Positions 8,626 to 18,197 are shown, counted from the first letter of the stretch. The stretch: DNA of 64,000 nt from an uncultured Lachnospiraceae bacterium (GCA_910584945.1 CAJUDY010000009.1:1-64000), one strand, 5' to 3'. Notes: generated from the letters alone by a model not told the origin. Made by a program: numbers and translations.

Positions 8626-9150
8626 TTATTTTCCTTCGTAACGGATGACGCTCTCCACATCATACTGCGCCAGCTTCTCCCTGCCTTTGAGTCCGGCAAG
8701 TTCCATCAGAAATACCATCTTTACCACTTCGCCGCCCAAAAGCTCCACCAGCTTCGCCGCCGCCTCGATGGTCCCTCCCGTAGCGATCAGGTCATCAATC
8801 AGAACCACTTTCTGTCCCGGCTTAATGGAGTCCTTGTGCATCTCCACCGTTGCGCTCCCGTATTCCAGCTCATATTCCATGGATACGGTCTCTCTGGGAA
8901 GCTTTCCCTTCTTGCGCACCAGCACAAAGGGCTTATGAAGATTGTACGCCACCGGCATACCGAAGATAAAGCCTCTGGACTCTGTCCCGGCAATCACGTC
9001 AAAATCCAGTCCTCTAAGCCTCTCCTGAATTCCGTCAATGGCAAGCCTAAGTCCTTCTGCGTCCTGCAGAACGGAAGTCACATCCCGGAAGATAATCCCC
9101 GGTTCCGGAAAATCTGGAATGCTCACTACATAATCTTCTACTTTTTTCAT
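8626..9150 (-). CDS. apt: Adenine phosphoribosyltransferase
   Basis: The 174-residue enzyme converts adenine and PRPP to AMP in purine salvage. The PRPP-binding motif VVLIDDLIATGGTIEAA is intact and the N-terminal DFPEPGIIFRDVT segment is typical of Apt. The ATG follows an AAAGGAGAGG ribosome site. It lies between recJ and rel in the same direction, the common Firmicutes arrangement. Confidence 0.95.
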   Translation of the reverse strand: MKKVEDYVVSIPDFPEPGIIFRDVTSVLQDAEGLRLAIDGIQERLRGLDFDVIAGTESRGFIFGMPVAYNLHKPFVLVRKKGKLPRETVSMEYELEYGSATVEMHKDSIKPGQKVVLIDDLIATGGTIEAAAKLVELLGGEVVKMVFLMELAGLKGREKLAQYDVESVIRYEGK

Positions 9151-9263
9151 CGGTACCCTCTCCTTTATCCATCAAAACATCTGTGCTGCCGCGGACATCT
9201 CCTTCTTTCGACAGCCCCATATTGTCTCTAACTATATCACAAAATAACCCGCTTCGCAATCGG

Positions 9264-10955
9264 TCAGCAATAATTCACCACGCGAAGTTTGAGACGTCTC
9301 TGTCCCCGGAATTCATCGATCTCCGGATAATACAGCATATGTACTGTGGGCTTTTTCTGCAGGTCGTCAAGTACTTCCTGCATACAGCTGTTAAAATAAA
9401 TTCCCTCCTGCACGGCGCCGCTCCCGTCTCTAAGCTTCATACGGAGTACATTTTGATTCTTCCCCAATACGCGGGATTCTAAAACCGTCACATTCCGCGC
9501 GGCAAAGACCGGCTTGGTATTTCCCTTTCCGAAGGGTTCCAGAAGCGCCAGTTCCTTGATCAGCTTCTCTGATACCTGCGAGAAGGGCAGCACCATATCA
9601 ATACGGATCACCTCCGTCAGATCCGCCCCGGTCAGGGTACAGCTTTCATTGAGCCGTCTCCGGAACTCATCCACCCGTTCCTCCGGCAGGGACAGTCCCG
9701 CCGCCATGGGGTGTCCGCCGTATTTTAAAAACAACTCTCTGCATTTACTCATTTCTTCGAACATGGAGTACGCCTCGATGGAGCGTCCGGAGCCTTTGAC
9801 CGCCTCCTTGCCTTTTGTGAGGACGAAGACCGGCCGGTAGTAGCGCTCCCGAATCCGTCCCGCGATGATTCCCGCCAGGCTCTCGTGGCAGTCCGGCAGA
9901 TAGACCACCAGCACCCGGTCTTCCTTCCAGGAGCTTCCTTCGATCTGCTCCACCGCCATCTGTACGCCTTCCTCCGTCAGCGCTTTGCGCTCATCGTTCA
10001 GTTCCTTCAGTTCTTTGGCACGCTGAAGCGCCAGAGCAGAGTCCTCCGTGTTCAAAAGCTCCAGCGCCCGCTTGGCCGTATCCAGCCTCCCGCTGGCATT
10101 GATGCACGGCCCCAGAACAAATCCGATATGATAGGCGCTAAGACGCTCTCTGGAAAGCTCATTGGCCTCGATTAAGGCGGACATGCCCGGGTGCGAAGTA
10201 CGCCGCAGCTGCCCAAGTCCCTCTTTCACCAGTATCCGGTTCTCCCCGGTAAGATCCATCACATCCCCCACCGTCGCGAATGCCGCGAACATCAGAAGAT
10301 CTCCGAAGATTGGTTCCTCCGGATACGACAGACGGCTCCACAGCTCCTTTACCAGCTTCCACGCCACCGCTGCGCCGCACAGCTTCTTGTACGGATACGG
10401 GCAGTCCGGCTGCCTGGGATTGACGATGACGTCCGCCCGGGGCACGGTATCCTGAAGTTCATGGTGGTCCGTGACGATGACCGTCATGCCCATCTCTCTG
10501 GCAGCCGCGATCTCAGACGGCGCCGCAATGCCGTTGTCGCAGGTGACAATCGTGTCCACTCCCGCCTCTTTTGCCCGGCGGATCAGATCCAGGTTCAGCC
10601 CGTAACCGTCCTTCTTCCGGTCCGGAATATCCGTATCCACTCTGGCGCCGGCTTCCTCTAATCCTTTCAGAAAAATATAGGTCGCACAAACTCCGTCGAT
10701 GTCATAGTCCCCGATGATCCGGATGAACGCTTTCTTACGAATCTTCTCAAGCAGAAGCGCCACAGCTTCCGGGATTCCTTTCATCAAAGAGGCCGGGTGA
10801 AGATCTGCCAGCCCGCCGTGCAGATACTCCCAGATCTCCTTGTCTCCTGTGATATCTTTGTTGCGGATCAGACGGGCGGTAAAAGGGGTGATATGGAATC
10901 TTTCCCCAATCGCCTGAAAGTCCGCTCCCTTACGGATCTCCATCCATTTTGCCAT
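9264..10955 (-). CDS. recJ: Single-stranded-DNA-specific exonuclease RecJ
   Basis: The chosen ATG at 10955 (MAKWMEIRKGADF) has GAGAGGAAC upstream; an in-frame ATG at 10976 is possible. The DHH phosphoesterase motifs are present: IIGDYDIDGVCATY, TCDNGIAA and VIVTDHHELQD. The DHHA1 segment GGHPMAAGLSL and the C-terminal OB-like domain follow. Length (about 563 residues) is normal for RecJ. It degrades ssDNA 5' to 3' in recombination and mismatch repair. Confidence 0.95.
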   Translation of the reverse strand: MAKWMEIRKGADFQAIGERFHITPFTARLIRNKDITGDKEIWEYLHGGLADLHPASLMKGIPEAVALLLEKIRKKAFIRIIGDYDIDGVCATYIFLKGLEEAGARVDTDIPDRKKDGYGLNLDLIRRAKEAGVDTIVTCDNGIAAPSEIAAAREMGMTVIVTDHHELQDTVPRADVIVNPRQPDCPYPYKKLCGAAVAWKLVKELWSRLSYPEEPIFGDLLMFAAFATVGDVMDLTGENRILVKEGLGQLRRTSHPGMSALIEANELSRERLSAYHIGFVLGPCINASGRLDTAKRALELLNTEDSALALQRAKELKELNDERKALTEEGVQMAVEQIEGSSWKEDRVLVVYLPDCHESLAGIIAGRIRERYYRPVFVLTKGKEAVKGSGRSIEAYSMFEEMSKCRELFLKYGGHPMAAGLSLPEERVDEFRRRLNESCTLTGADLTEVIRIDMVLPFSQVSEKLIKELALLEPFGKGNTKPVFAARNVTVLESRVLGKNQNVLRMKLRDGSGAVQEGIYFNSCMQEVLDDLQKKPTVHMLYYPEIDEFRGQRRLKLRVVNYC

Positions 10956-11005
10956 CTTTTTGTTCCTCTCATTCAAGATTCCGCTTCCGCCCTCTTTTTA
11001 TCAGA

Positions 11006-11806
11006 TTATGTCAGATCCAGATCAATGCCAAGCCACCAGCGCAGCACGTCCTGAATTTTCGCGTCCCAGTATTTCCACTGATGATCTCCCGGTGATGTCT
11101 CGCAGGTCAGGTCATAGCCCAGTTTCTTTACATGCTCCCACGCCTTCTGATTATCCTGGTACAGAAAATCCTCTGTTCCGCACCATGCGTAGAGGCGGGG
11201 CAATTCCTTCTTTTTTGCCGCCAGCTTCTCTGCCAGCGCCAGAAGATCATTGTCAGAACCTTTAAGCCGTTCTTCGCTTCCGAAGATTCCCGTAAACATC
11301 GCCCGATTGTCTTCCACCATCTGTCTGTGATGAGTGCTGGCCATATCGAGCGCCCCGGAGAGAGACGCGGCCGCGCCGAAGGTATCCGAAGCGCCAAGTC
11401 CCAGCTTCCACGCCCCATAACCGCCCATGGACAGCCCCGCCGCCAGGGTATCTTCTCTTTTGTCCGATATACGCGGAAAAAGTTCCCGACAGATCCGGGG
11501 CAGTTCCTCCGAGAGAAAGGTCCAATACCTCATTCCATAGGTGGTATCTGTATAAAAACCCAGATGGGTCGAGGGCATTACCGCCGCAATCCCCAGCCTG
11601 CTCATATATCGTTCAATAGACGTTCTTCTCTGCCAGACTGTATGATCATCACTCATTCCGTGCAGCAGGTAGACGGTCTTATAGGAACCGTCCTCCGCCA
11701 TTCCTTCCATACCGATCTGTTTCCTTGTCTTCTGCGGAAGAATCACATCCATCTGCATCCCCATTCCCAGTACATCTGAGAAAAAATCCACATGCAGCAA
11801 CGCCAT
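11006..11806 (-). CDS. Alpha/beta-hydrolase esterase (EstA/tributyrin esterase type)
   Basis: The start at ATG 11806 (MALLHVDFFSDVLGMGM) follows AGGAGG; the longer frame would overlap secDF. The protein has about 266 residues, with the nucleophile elbow GLSMGGYG, an oxyanion-region HGMSDDHTVW and a C-terminal catalytic His in GDHQWKYWD. There is no signal peptide, so it is cytoplasmic. This is the esterase D/tributyrin esterase-like family acting on short acyl esters; the natural substrate is unknown. It lies between secDF and recJ and is not part of the usual clostridial order, so it is probably an insertion in the operon. Confidence 0.85.
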   Translation of the reverse strand: MALLHVDFFSDVLGMGMQMDVILPQKTRKQIGMEGMAEDGSYKTVYLLHGMSDDHTVWQRRTSIERYMSRLGIAAVMPSTHLGFYTDTTYGMRYWTFLSEELPRICRELFPRISDKREDTLAAGLSMGGYGAWKLGLGASDTFGAAASLSGALDMASTHHRQMVEDNRAMFTGIFGSEERLKGSDNDLLALAEKLAAKKKELPRLYAWCGTEDFLYQDNQKAWEHVKKLGYDLTCETSPGDHQWKYWDAKIQDVLRWWLGIDLDLT

Positions 11807-11864
11807 TTTTATCAACCTCCTGTCTATACATAAGGACGGGCGCCCCTGGCGTCCGTCCCATTCA

Positions 11865-14015
11865 CTACGCTTCTTTTTTGACAATTTTAGTCTTCATCAG
11901 ATACCACAACGCTCCGGTAATGCATACGGAAGAATAGGCGCCGCACACAATACCTACCATCAACGGCAGGGCGAATTCCTTGATGGAAGCCACACCCAGC
12001 ATATAGAGCACCGCCACCATCACGAAGGTGGTCAGCGATGTGTAGATGCTTCTGGTCAGCGTCTGGGTAATGCTGGCGTTCACCATACCCTCCAGGGTAT
12101 CCTTCTTTTTCATATCCGCCATATTCTCACGAATGCGGTCAAAAATGACAATCGTGGCATTGATGGAATATCCGACGATGGTCAGCATGCAGGCGATAAA
12201 GGTGTTGCCCACGGATACCCGGGCCGCCGCATAGAAAGCCAGCACCACCAGCACGTCGTGTACCAGCGCCGCCACCGCGCTGGTCGCAAAACGCACATCC
12301 TTAAAGCGAATCCAGATATAGATCAGCATGCAGATGGTCGCGATCACAACCGCCACAATGGCGTCATTTTTCACTTCTTTGCTGATGGCTCCGCTGATAT
12401 TCTCCGCCGTGATCGTAGACTCGTCCACGCCGAAGGTCTCTGCCAGCTTGGCATTGAGCGCCTCGCGGCCTGCCAGATCCAGCTCCTTGGTCTTAATGAT
12501 GACCTGATTGGTTCCCGCTACCTTCTGGGTCTGGATATCATTGTCTCCGGTCACCTCAGACACCGCCGGAACCACCTGGGCATCGATCTCTTCGATGCTC
12601 ATATCTTCTGGAAATTCCACCGTGGTAGAAGTACCGCCCTGGAACTCCAGACTGTATTCCAGCGCACCTCTTCCGGAACCCGCGTTCACACCCATCAGAA
12701 TCAGTCCTCCGGCAATCACTGCCAGAGAGACGGCAAAGCAGATTTTCTTCTTTCCCAGGAAATCAATGGATTTCTGCTCCTTCGCCATGCCATAATACTT
12801 CACATCCTGAAGGCCCAGCGCATACAGGGCGTTCAGCACCAGCCTGGTTACCACAAGAGCCGTGAACATCGATACCACGATACCAAGCGCCAGGGTCTGG
12901 GCAAAACCTTTCACGCTTCCGGACCCCTTAAGGGACAGAACCAGCGCCGCGATCAGGGTCGTCACATTGCCGTCCACAATGGCGGAAAGCGCTTTCTGGA
13001 AACCGATCTTCATGGAAGAACGCACGGTTTTGCCTGTGGCCAGTTCTTCCCGGATACGGGCAAAGATGATGACATTCGCATCCACTGCCATACCGATGGA
13101 AAGGATGATGCCTGCGATGCCGGGCAGGGTCAGGGTCATCTCAAAACCGTTCAAAAGTCCGAGCACCAGTCCTACATAGGCCGTCAGAGCAACGCCCGCC
13201 GCCGCTCCCATGAGCCGGTATACCAGGATCATGAAAAGGATTACCAGAAGAAATCCGATCACGCCTGCCCTTAAGCTGGTAGCAATTGCCTCTTCTCCCA
13301 GCTTTGCTCCTACGACATTGGAGCGAAGCTCCTGCAGTTCCAAAGACAGCGTACCGATGCGGATGGTGGAGGCCAGCTGTTCCGCCTCCTCAAATGTAAA
13401 GTTTCCGCTGATCTGGGCCTGTCCGCCTCCGATGGCCTCATTGACAGTGGGCGCGCTGATCACTTCACCGTCATAGACAATGGCAATCTGGCTGCCAATA
13501 TTGGCCGCGGTTGCCACGGCGAATTTGGTCGTGCCTTCCTCGGTCAGAGTCAGAGAGACCACATTCTCCCGGTTCCCGGTGAATTCGTCGGTGTTGGAGC
13601 CGGCTCTCGCATCCGCCACATCGGTGCCTTCCAGCACCACCGCGCCGTCCATGGTCTGAAACTGGAGCGATCCGGGCTTGCCCAGGTCTTCCAGAATCCG
13701 GTTGGCGTCGGTCACACCCGGGATCTCGATATTAATCCGGTCAGAGCCTTCCTGGTAGACTTCCGCCTCCGTGCTGTATGTCTCCACACGCTTCTGCAGC
13801 TTGTAGATCGTGTCGGACATATCCTCCGCCGACGGAGCGTCCTCTCCCACCGCCTCATAGGTGATGCTCACGCCGCCTGCCAGATCCAGGCCGAGCTTGA
13901 TATGTTCCGCCGCTCCTGCTTTGTCCGCACCCCAGCCCACGGCTGACGTGAACAAAAGAAGTCCCGTCAGAACAACGGTCACAAGCAGGGTGATGACTGC
14001 TTTATTTTTCTTCAT
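11865..14015 (-). CDS. secDF: Protein translocase SecDF fusion
   Basis: The 716-residue membrane protein contains SecD (about residues 1-410) and SecF (about 420-716) in one chain. SecD signatures are KLGLDLAGGVSITYE, the P1 periplasmic-type domain and IILSIGMAVDANVIIFARIREE. SecF signatures are SLEFQGGTSTTVEF and GYSINATIVIFDRIREN. Twelve membrane segments are expected in total. It uses the proton gradient to finish export through SecYEG. The ATG has AGGAGGAG upstream. Its position next to the SCIFF genes is typical of Clostridia. Confidence 0.95.
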   Translation of the reverse strand: MKKNKAVITLLVTVVLTGLLLFTSAVGWGADKAGAAEHIKLGLDLAGGVSITYEAVGEDAPSAEDMSDTIYKLQKRVETYSTEAEVYQEGSDRINIEIPGVTDANRILEDLGKPGSLQFQTMDGAVVLEGTDVADARAGSNTDEFTGNRENVVSLTLTEEGTTKFAVATAANIGSQIAIVYDGEVISAPTVNEAIGGGQAQISGNFTFEEAEQLASTIRIGTLSLELQELRSNVVGAKLGEEAIATSLRAGVIGFLLVILFMILVYRLMGAAAGVALTAYVGLVLGLLNGFEMTLTLPGIAGIILSIGMAVDANVIIFARIREELATGKTVRSSMKIGFQKALSAIVDGNVTTLIAALVLSLKGSGSVKGFAQTLALGIVVSMFTALVVTRLVLNALYALGLQDVKYYGMAKEQKSIDFLGKKKICFAVSLAVIAGGLILMGVNAGSGRGALEYSLEFQGGTSTTVEFPEDMSIEEIDAQVVPAVSEVTGDNDIQTQKVAGTNQVIIKTKELDLAGREALNAKLAETFGVDESTITAENISGAISKEVKNDAIVAVVIATICMLIYIWIRFKDVRFATSAVAALVHDVLVVLAFYAAARVSVGNTFIACMLTIVGYSINATIVIFDRIRENMADMKKKDTLEGMVNASITQTLTRSIYTSLTTFVMVAVLYMLGVASIKEFALPLMVGIVCGAYSSVCITGALWYLMKTKIVKKEA

Positions 14016-14136
14016 AGTAACTCCTCCTATTGAAGTTCCGCATCCGACGTTCGCTTACGCCCCTCATCTGGAAAGATTTTCTCTCACTTCATCCCTGAAA
14101 ATCCTTCCGTGGAAGCCCTCGGTCAGATGCTGTTTT

Positions 14137-15498
14137 TTAATTTTTCTCTGCCGTGGCAGCTTTTATCATAATGGCGCACTCCACGCGCTTTCTCTCCAGC
14201 TCGCAGCTGATGTCGTAAGTTTCGTTGATCGCGCCGTGGAACTTGTATCCGTTGGCCGCACACCCGCCGCTGCAGTAAAATTTCGCAAAACAGCCGCGGC
14301 ATTTCTCCTTGGAATACACATTGCATTTCTTAAATTCTTCCCGGATATCCGTCCTTATAATCCCTTCGTCCACATTGCCCATCCGGTACTTCTCTTCCCC
14401 CACAAACTGGTGGCAGGGATACAGATCCCCCCAGGGGGTGACGGCCAGATACTCCGTCCCGGAACCGCAGCCGGACAGACGCTTTGCCACGCAGGGGCCG
14501 CCGGTCAAGTCCAGCATAAAGTGAAAGAAGGTAAAATCCTTGTCTGTCTGATAACGCCGCGCCATCTCCGCCGCCAGACGGTCGTACTCCGCAAAAAGCT
14601 CCGGCAGATCCTCCGCCTTAAGGGCGTACTCTTCATCCTCCGTACCCACCACCGGCTCCACGGAGATCTGCTTGAATCCCAGGTCCGCCAGATGAAGAAC
14701 GTCTTTGGAAAAGTCCTTGTTATACTTTGTAAAGGTTCCCCTCACGTAATACTTTTCCTGATTCCGGCTGTCCGCCAGCTTCTGAAACTTCGGAAGAACC
14801 AGGTCATAACTGCCCTTCCCGCCTCGGAAAGGCCGCATGCGGTCATGAACTTCCTTCCGCCCGTCGATGCTGAGCACCACATTGCTCATCTCCCGGTTCA
14901 CAAACTTTTGTACTTCATCGTTTAAAAGGACCCCGTTGGTGGTCAGGGTAAACCGGAAGTTCTTATGATGAAGCTTCTCCTGTTCCCTTCCGTAAGCCAC
15001 CAGGTCTTTGACCACCTGCCAGTTCATCAGAGGCTCCCCGCCGAAGAAGTCCACTTCCAGATTTCTTCGGCTGCCGGAATTCGCAATCAGGAAATCCAGC
15101 GCCTTCTTTCCCACCTCGAAGCTCATCAGCGCCCGGCGGCCGTGATACTCGCCTTCTTCTGCGAAGCAGTAGCGGCACGCCAGATTGCAGTCATGGGCGA
15201 TGTGAAGGCAGAGGGCTTTTACCACCGGCTTTTTCGCCTCTGTGATCTCTCCGATATAATTCTCATAGATATCTTCGGTGTACAGTTTTCCGGCGTCAAT
15301 CAGTTCTTCCAGATCCTCCGCCGCTTCTTTTAGTTCCGCTTCCGGATACCGGTCTGACAGAAGCCGTATGGTCTCCTCCGGCCCCTTTTCCTTATAATAA
15401 GGGATCATATCATAGACCATCTCGTCCACCACATGAACCGAACCGCTGTTCACATCCAGGACAATGTTGTAACCATTATTTTTATACTGGTGAACCAT
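14137..15498 (-). CDS. scfB: SCIFF peptide radical SAM maturase
   Basis: The ATG at 15498 (MVHQYKNNGYNIVLDVNSG) matches the family N-terminus and has GAAAGGAA upstream. Its 453 residues hold a radical SAM CxxxCxxC (CNLACRYC, Cys 104/108/111) and the family's FFGGEPLMNW. The C-terminal SPASM region has many cysteines (CGSGTEYLAVTPWGDLYPC, CRGCFAKFYCSGGC). It installs thioether crosslinks between Cys and neighbouring residues in the SCIFF peptide encoded just upstream. The peptide-enzyme pair lies 81 bp apart and is almost universal in Clostridia; the end role of the product is unknown. Confidence 0.95.
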   Translation of the reverse strand: MVHQYKNNGYNIVLDVNSGSVHVVDEMVYDMIPYYKEKGPEETIRLLSDRYPEAELKEAAEDLEELIDAGKLYTEDIYENYIGEITEAKKPVVKALCLHIAHDCNLACRYCFAEEGEYHGRRALMSFEVGKKALDFLIANSGSRRNLEVDFFGGEPLMNWQVVKDLVAYGREQEKLHHKNFRFTLTTNGVLLNDEVQKFVNREMSNVVLSIDGRKEVHDRMRPFRGGKGSYDLVLPKFQKLADSRNQEKYYVRGTFTKYNKDFSKDVLHLADLGFKQISVEPVVGTEDEEYALKAEDLPELFAEYDRLAAEMARRYQTDKDFTFFHFMLDLTGGPCVAKRLSGCGSGTEYLAVTPWGDLYPCHQFVGEEKYRMGNVDEGIIRTDIREEFKKCNVYSKEKCRGCFAKFYCSGGCAANGYKFHGAINETYDISCELERKRVECAIMIKAATAEKN

Positions 15499-15579
15499 AT
15501 ATTTCCTTTCATAGCTTTCATGAAAATAAGCAGCGACGCTGCCGCTGCTCATTTATTCACCTTATGCTTTAGACAGATC

Positions 15580-15723
15580 TTATCTGTTGTTCTCGCAGCT
15601 CTGGTTTCCTACCGTACAGGAAGTTTTGCACGCGGACTGACAGGACGTCTGGCACTCGCCGCATCCGCCCTTCTTCATGGTATTCTGCAGAGTCTGCGTA
15701 TTTAAAGTCTTAATGTGTTTCAT
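15580..15723 (-). CDS. scfA: SCIFF ranthipeptide precursor (six Cys in forty-five residues)
   Basis: This 47-residue peptide begins MKHIKTLNTQTLQNTMKKGG. The core follows with six cysteines at positions 21, 24, 28, 32, 36 and 43, spaced CxxCxxxCxxxCxxxCxxxxxxC. The start has a strong AAGGAGGAAACGTG site. Spacing and N-terminus match the SCIFF family; the adjacent radical SAM enzyme is its maturase. Too short for ordinary gene callers. Confidence 0.93.
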   Translation of the reverse strand: MKHIKTLNTQTLQNTMKKGGCGECQTSCQSACKTSCTVGNQSCENNR

Positions 15724-15769
15724 CACGTTTCCTCCTTGATCGCTTAGTTATGTAACACGAATTGCTCCT

Positions 15770-15775
15770 AGTATA
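15770..15775 (-). promoter_or_regulatory. Possible extended -10 promoter for scfA
   Basis: On the minus strand TGCTATACT (TGn plus TATACT) lies about 47 bp upstream of the scfA start. A clear -35 is not seen. Confidence 0.4.
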
Positions 15776-15782
15776 GCACATG

Positions 15783-16106
15783 CGGCGGAAAATGAAAAGA
15801 GTTTTTTCAAGTCCAGCAGTTTTCTGTACATATCGTCTTTTTGATAAATCTCCTTAAGTTTTTCTATTATATCCGGAAAATCATGAAAGAGCGAAATATC
15901 AGTTAATATTATCTGTCAAAACATGATATTGATAACAAAACAATATACAATTTAAGGAGAAATGAAAATATCACCATACTGACACTCGAAAAATTATGGG
16001 TGTAAATCCTTTGATCATTCCACAAAGCCTTACACCCTGATTGATAAAATTGCTCTTTTTTCGCTAATACCATACGCCTCTGTACTTTAGTTCTATTGGG
16101 AGACGG
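15783..16106. other. AT-rich intergenic region without a supported gene
   Basis: About 320 bp between scfA and the chemoreceptor gene. It contains the hairpin at 15998-16037. It also has a minus-strand frame with no usable start codon (LFHDFPDIIEKLKEIYQKDD) that runs into the scfA promoter region and may be a gene relic. No other feature is seen. Confidence 0.5.
15998..16037 (-). terminator. Terminator-like hairpin after the chemoreceptor gene
   Basis: On the minus strand GGGTGTAAGGCTTTG pairs with CAAAGGATTTACACCC (one bulge) and is followed by ATAATTTTT. It lies about 70 bp past the stop of the chemoreceptor gene in its direction of transcription. Confidence 0.6.
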
Positions 16107-17048
16107 TTACGCTTCCTCCTCTTTCACCACCGGAGGAATCTGGGACAGCAGATTATCCACATCTTCGAACATTGCGCTCTTGGTGGTTCCAAGATGGCTT
16201 GCCCGGCGGATGTGTTTGACCACTTCCTGATACTGCCCCCGGATCTGGTCAAAGAAACCATGCAGAATCTGGAGCGCTCTTCTGGAATCGTCGATGGTGC
16301 CGACGATCTCCGACTGCACCTCAACGGCTCCGTCCGCCGCCTGAGTGATGCTGTCGAACATGGAACTGGTCTCCTTCACCATCTCCATATTGTGTCCCAG
16401 CGCCTGTCTGGACATATGGATACTGGTGTTCAGCTCCCCGGTATCTTTCTCCACCTCATGAATCCCCGCATCCACATCCTTGGCCAGGAACTTGATCTCT
16501 TCCGCCAGCTTCTTCACTTCCGTGGCCACCACGGCGAAGCCCTTTCCCTTCTCTCCGGCCCGGGCCGCCTCGATGGAAGCGTTGATGGCGAGGATGTTCG
16601 TCTGATCGGCGATAGATACAATGCTGTTCATACACTGCTTGATCTTCTCCACCGAAGACTTCAATTCTTCAAACGTATCCTCCATCTGGTCAAAACAACC
16701 CTCTACCTGCCGGGAATTGACGGTCAGTCCTTCCACTTCCTTCTGCGCCACCAGAACAGACGCGCTGATCTGCTCTCTCACACCCTCAAACTGGCTGGCC
16801 ACCTCGCTGATCCCGGAGAAGGTTCCTTCAAACTCTGAAAGCTTCTGCTGAAAATTGTCCGCCTCTTTGAGCACTCCGTTGAAGGAAGTTCCCACCTCCC
16901 CCAACACCCGCAGAGATTCTACTTCTTTCTGAACCAGATCCTTCTGATAATCTTTCAGTACTTTGATCACATACAGCACCGGATACAAGCCTTTTTCTTT
17001 CTGAGGCGCATTGCCTTTTTCCTGTCGGCTCCTCTTCTGAAACAACAC
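16107..17048 (-). CDS. Soluble methyl-accepting chemotaxis-type signalling protein
   Basis: GTG 17048 is preferred because it follows GGGGGAGAG. The resulting 313 residues have no membrane segment and no ligand-binding domain. Nearly the whole chain is coiled coil around the canonical chemoreceptor hairpin tip (ADQTNILAINASIEAARAGE, then KGFAVVATEVKKLAEE). It overlaps or abuts the FIST gene upstream, with the FIST stop at 17065. The pair probably works as a split cytosolic receptor, FIST sensing and this protein signalling to CheA/CheW encoded elsewhere. That pairing is inference from adjacency. Confidence 0.85.
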   Translation of the reverse strand: MLFQKRSRQEKGNAPQKEKGLYPVLYVIKVLKDYQKDLVQKEVESLRVLGEVGTSFNGVLKEADNFQQKLSEFEGTFSGISEVASQFEGVREQISASVLVAQKEVEGLTVNSRQVEGCFDQMEDTFEELKSSVEKIKQCMNSIVSIADQTNILAINASIEAARAGEKGKGFAVVATEVKKLAEEIKFLAKDVDAGIHEVEKDTGELNTSIHMSRQALGHNMEMVKETSSMFDSITQAADGAVEVQSEIVGTIDDSRRALQILHGFFDQIRGQYQEVVKHIRRASHLGTTKSAMFEDVDNLLSQIPPVVKEEEA

Positions 17049-17064
17049 GTTCTCTCTCCCCCTT

Positions 17065-18120
17065 CTACTCAAATGCAACGCAGGTCATGGATTGATTGAC
17101 GAACCGGTTGTTATAATGCTCTCCATATCCCACAAAGCCTGCATGGCTGCCCAGCGTTCCCATTTCCTTCAGATAGTCATCCATATAATTGTGTTCGCTG
17201 AACAGCTTATAGCGAAACAGGCAGTTCACGGAAAACACGGCCGACAGCTTCGGAAAATCCTTCCGGATGGTGCTGATGGTGTCTTTTACAATCGCTTTAT
17301 AGTCTCCAAGTTCCAGCATGATCAGTACGTCGGAGTCATTGACCTGCCGGAAACATGCCAGCGCGCTTCCGCTGACTTCTTTGATGGAGATGATACAGAC
17401 GTCGTCCCCGTTGAGCTTTCCGAAGGGGTTTTTAAATGTCTGCGTGGAAATCTGCTGTTCACTCACATGAAGGATATTCTGATATACCTGCCGGGCAGGC
17501 TGACCGTTCAGATACCCCAGTATGTATTTTGCCTTATTCGTACCAGAAGCGATAAACCGGTAATTCCCCATCTGATGGTAGATGTTCTCCTTGTAGGTCT
17601 TAACTCTGCCGCCATGGTTTTTCACCAGCGCATAAGCCACCGCGTCTTCATAGATCCGTCCGTTGGCAGACACCCTGCCCCCGTCTCCGGTCCCTCCCAC
17701 CAGGGAAATATTTTTATGTTTCAGCGCCGAATGTATGGTGGTCAGCACACAGGCGTCGTTTCCGGAGCAAAGATCAATACATACCGTATCCTTGCCGGAG
17801 CCGTTCACCTTCTGTAAATCTTCTTCCAGCCGCCTGATATATCTGACCGGCATCACAGATACCTGTTCCAGCACGTTTGCCGCTACGCTGACGCCGTCGG
17901 AAAATGCGACGACACTGACGCCTGCTTCTGTAACCCTCCGATCATAACTCATCCCGATGCATCCGATGCTGGGCACCTCCGGATAGAGCTCCTGAAGTTC
18001 CTTTACATGTGCGTCAAACTGTCCATCGTTGGAAAAAAGCATAAGAAACTGCGGACGGCCAAGCCCCTGCACTGCCTCTTTCAGATTTCCATAGCGGCTG
18101 GTACCAAAAAACTGCCTCAC
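17065..18120 (-). CDS. FIST domain sensor protein
   Basis: This 351-residue cytoplasmic protein starts at GTG after AAAGGAGTGGCGCA. It has FIST_N features (SIGCIGMSYDRRVTEAGVSVVAF, LVGGTGDGGRV) and a FIST_C region (YKAIVKDTISTIRKDFPKLSAVFSVNCLFR, ending HAGFVGYGEHYNNRFVNQSM). FIST domains are proposed small-ligand sensors and often precede chemoreceptors or GGDEF proteins. Here the next gene is a soluble chemoreceptor. It has its own promoter upstream. Confidence 0.85.
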   Translation of the reverse strand: MRQFFGTSRYGNLKEAVQGLGRPQFLMLFSNDGQFDAHVKELQELYPEVPSIGCIGMSYDRRVTEAGVSVVAFSDGVSVAANVLEQVSVMPVRYIRRLEEDLQKVNGSGKDTVCIDLCSGNDACVLTTIHSALKHKNISLVGGTGDGGRVSANGRIYEDAVAYALVKNHGGRVKTYKENIYHQMGNYRFIASGTNKAKYILGYLNGQPARQVYQNILHVSEQQISTQTFKNPFGKLNGDDVCIISIKEVSGSALACFRQVNDSDVLIMLELGDYKAIVKDTISTIRKDFPKLSAVFSVNCLFRYKLFSEHNYMDDYLKEMGTLGSHAGFVGYGEHYNNRFVNQSMTCVAFE

Positions 18121-18167
18121 TGCGCCACTCCTTTCTTTTGTGGTTTCTTAGTATAAAATTTGGATTT

Positions 18168-18197
18168 ATTATACCGGATAGACAAGCAAGTCGTCAA
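18168..18197 (-). promoter_or_regulatory. Sigma-A promoter of the FIST/chemoreceptor operon
   Basis: On the minus strand TTGACG (18192-18197), an 18-bp spacer and TATAAT (18168-18173) lie about 50 bp upstream of the FIST start. Confidence 0.7.

Noticed and set aside
15783..15950. Minus-strand frame with LFHDFPDIIEKLKEIYQ upstream of scfA
   Set aside because: No ATG, GTG or TTG start with a ribosome site was found, and the frame runs through the scfA promoter region. It is treated as a possible relic only.
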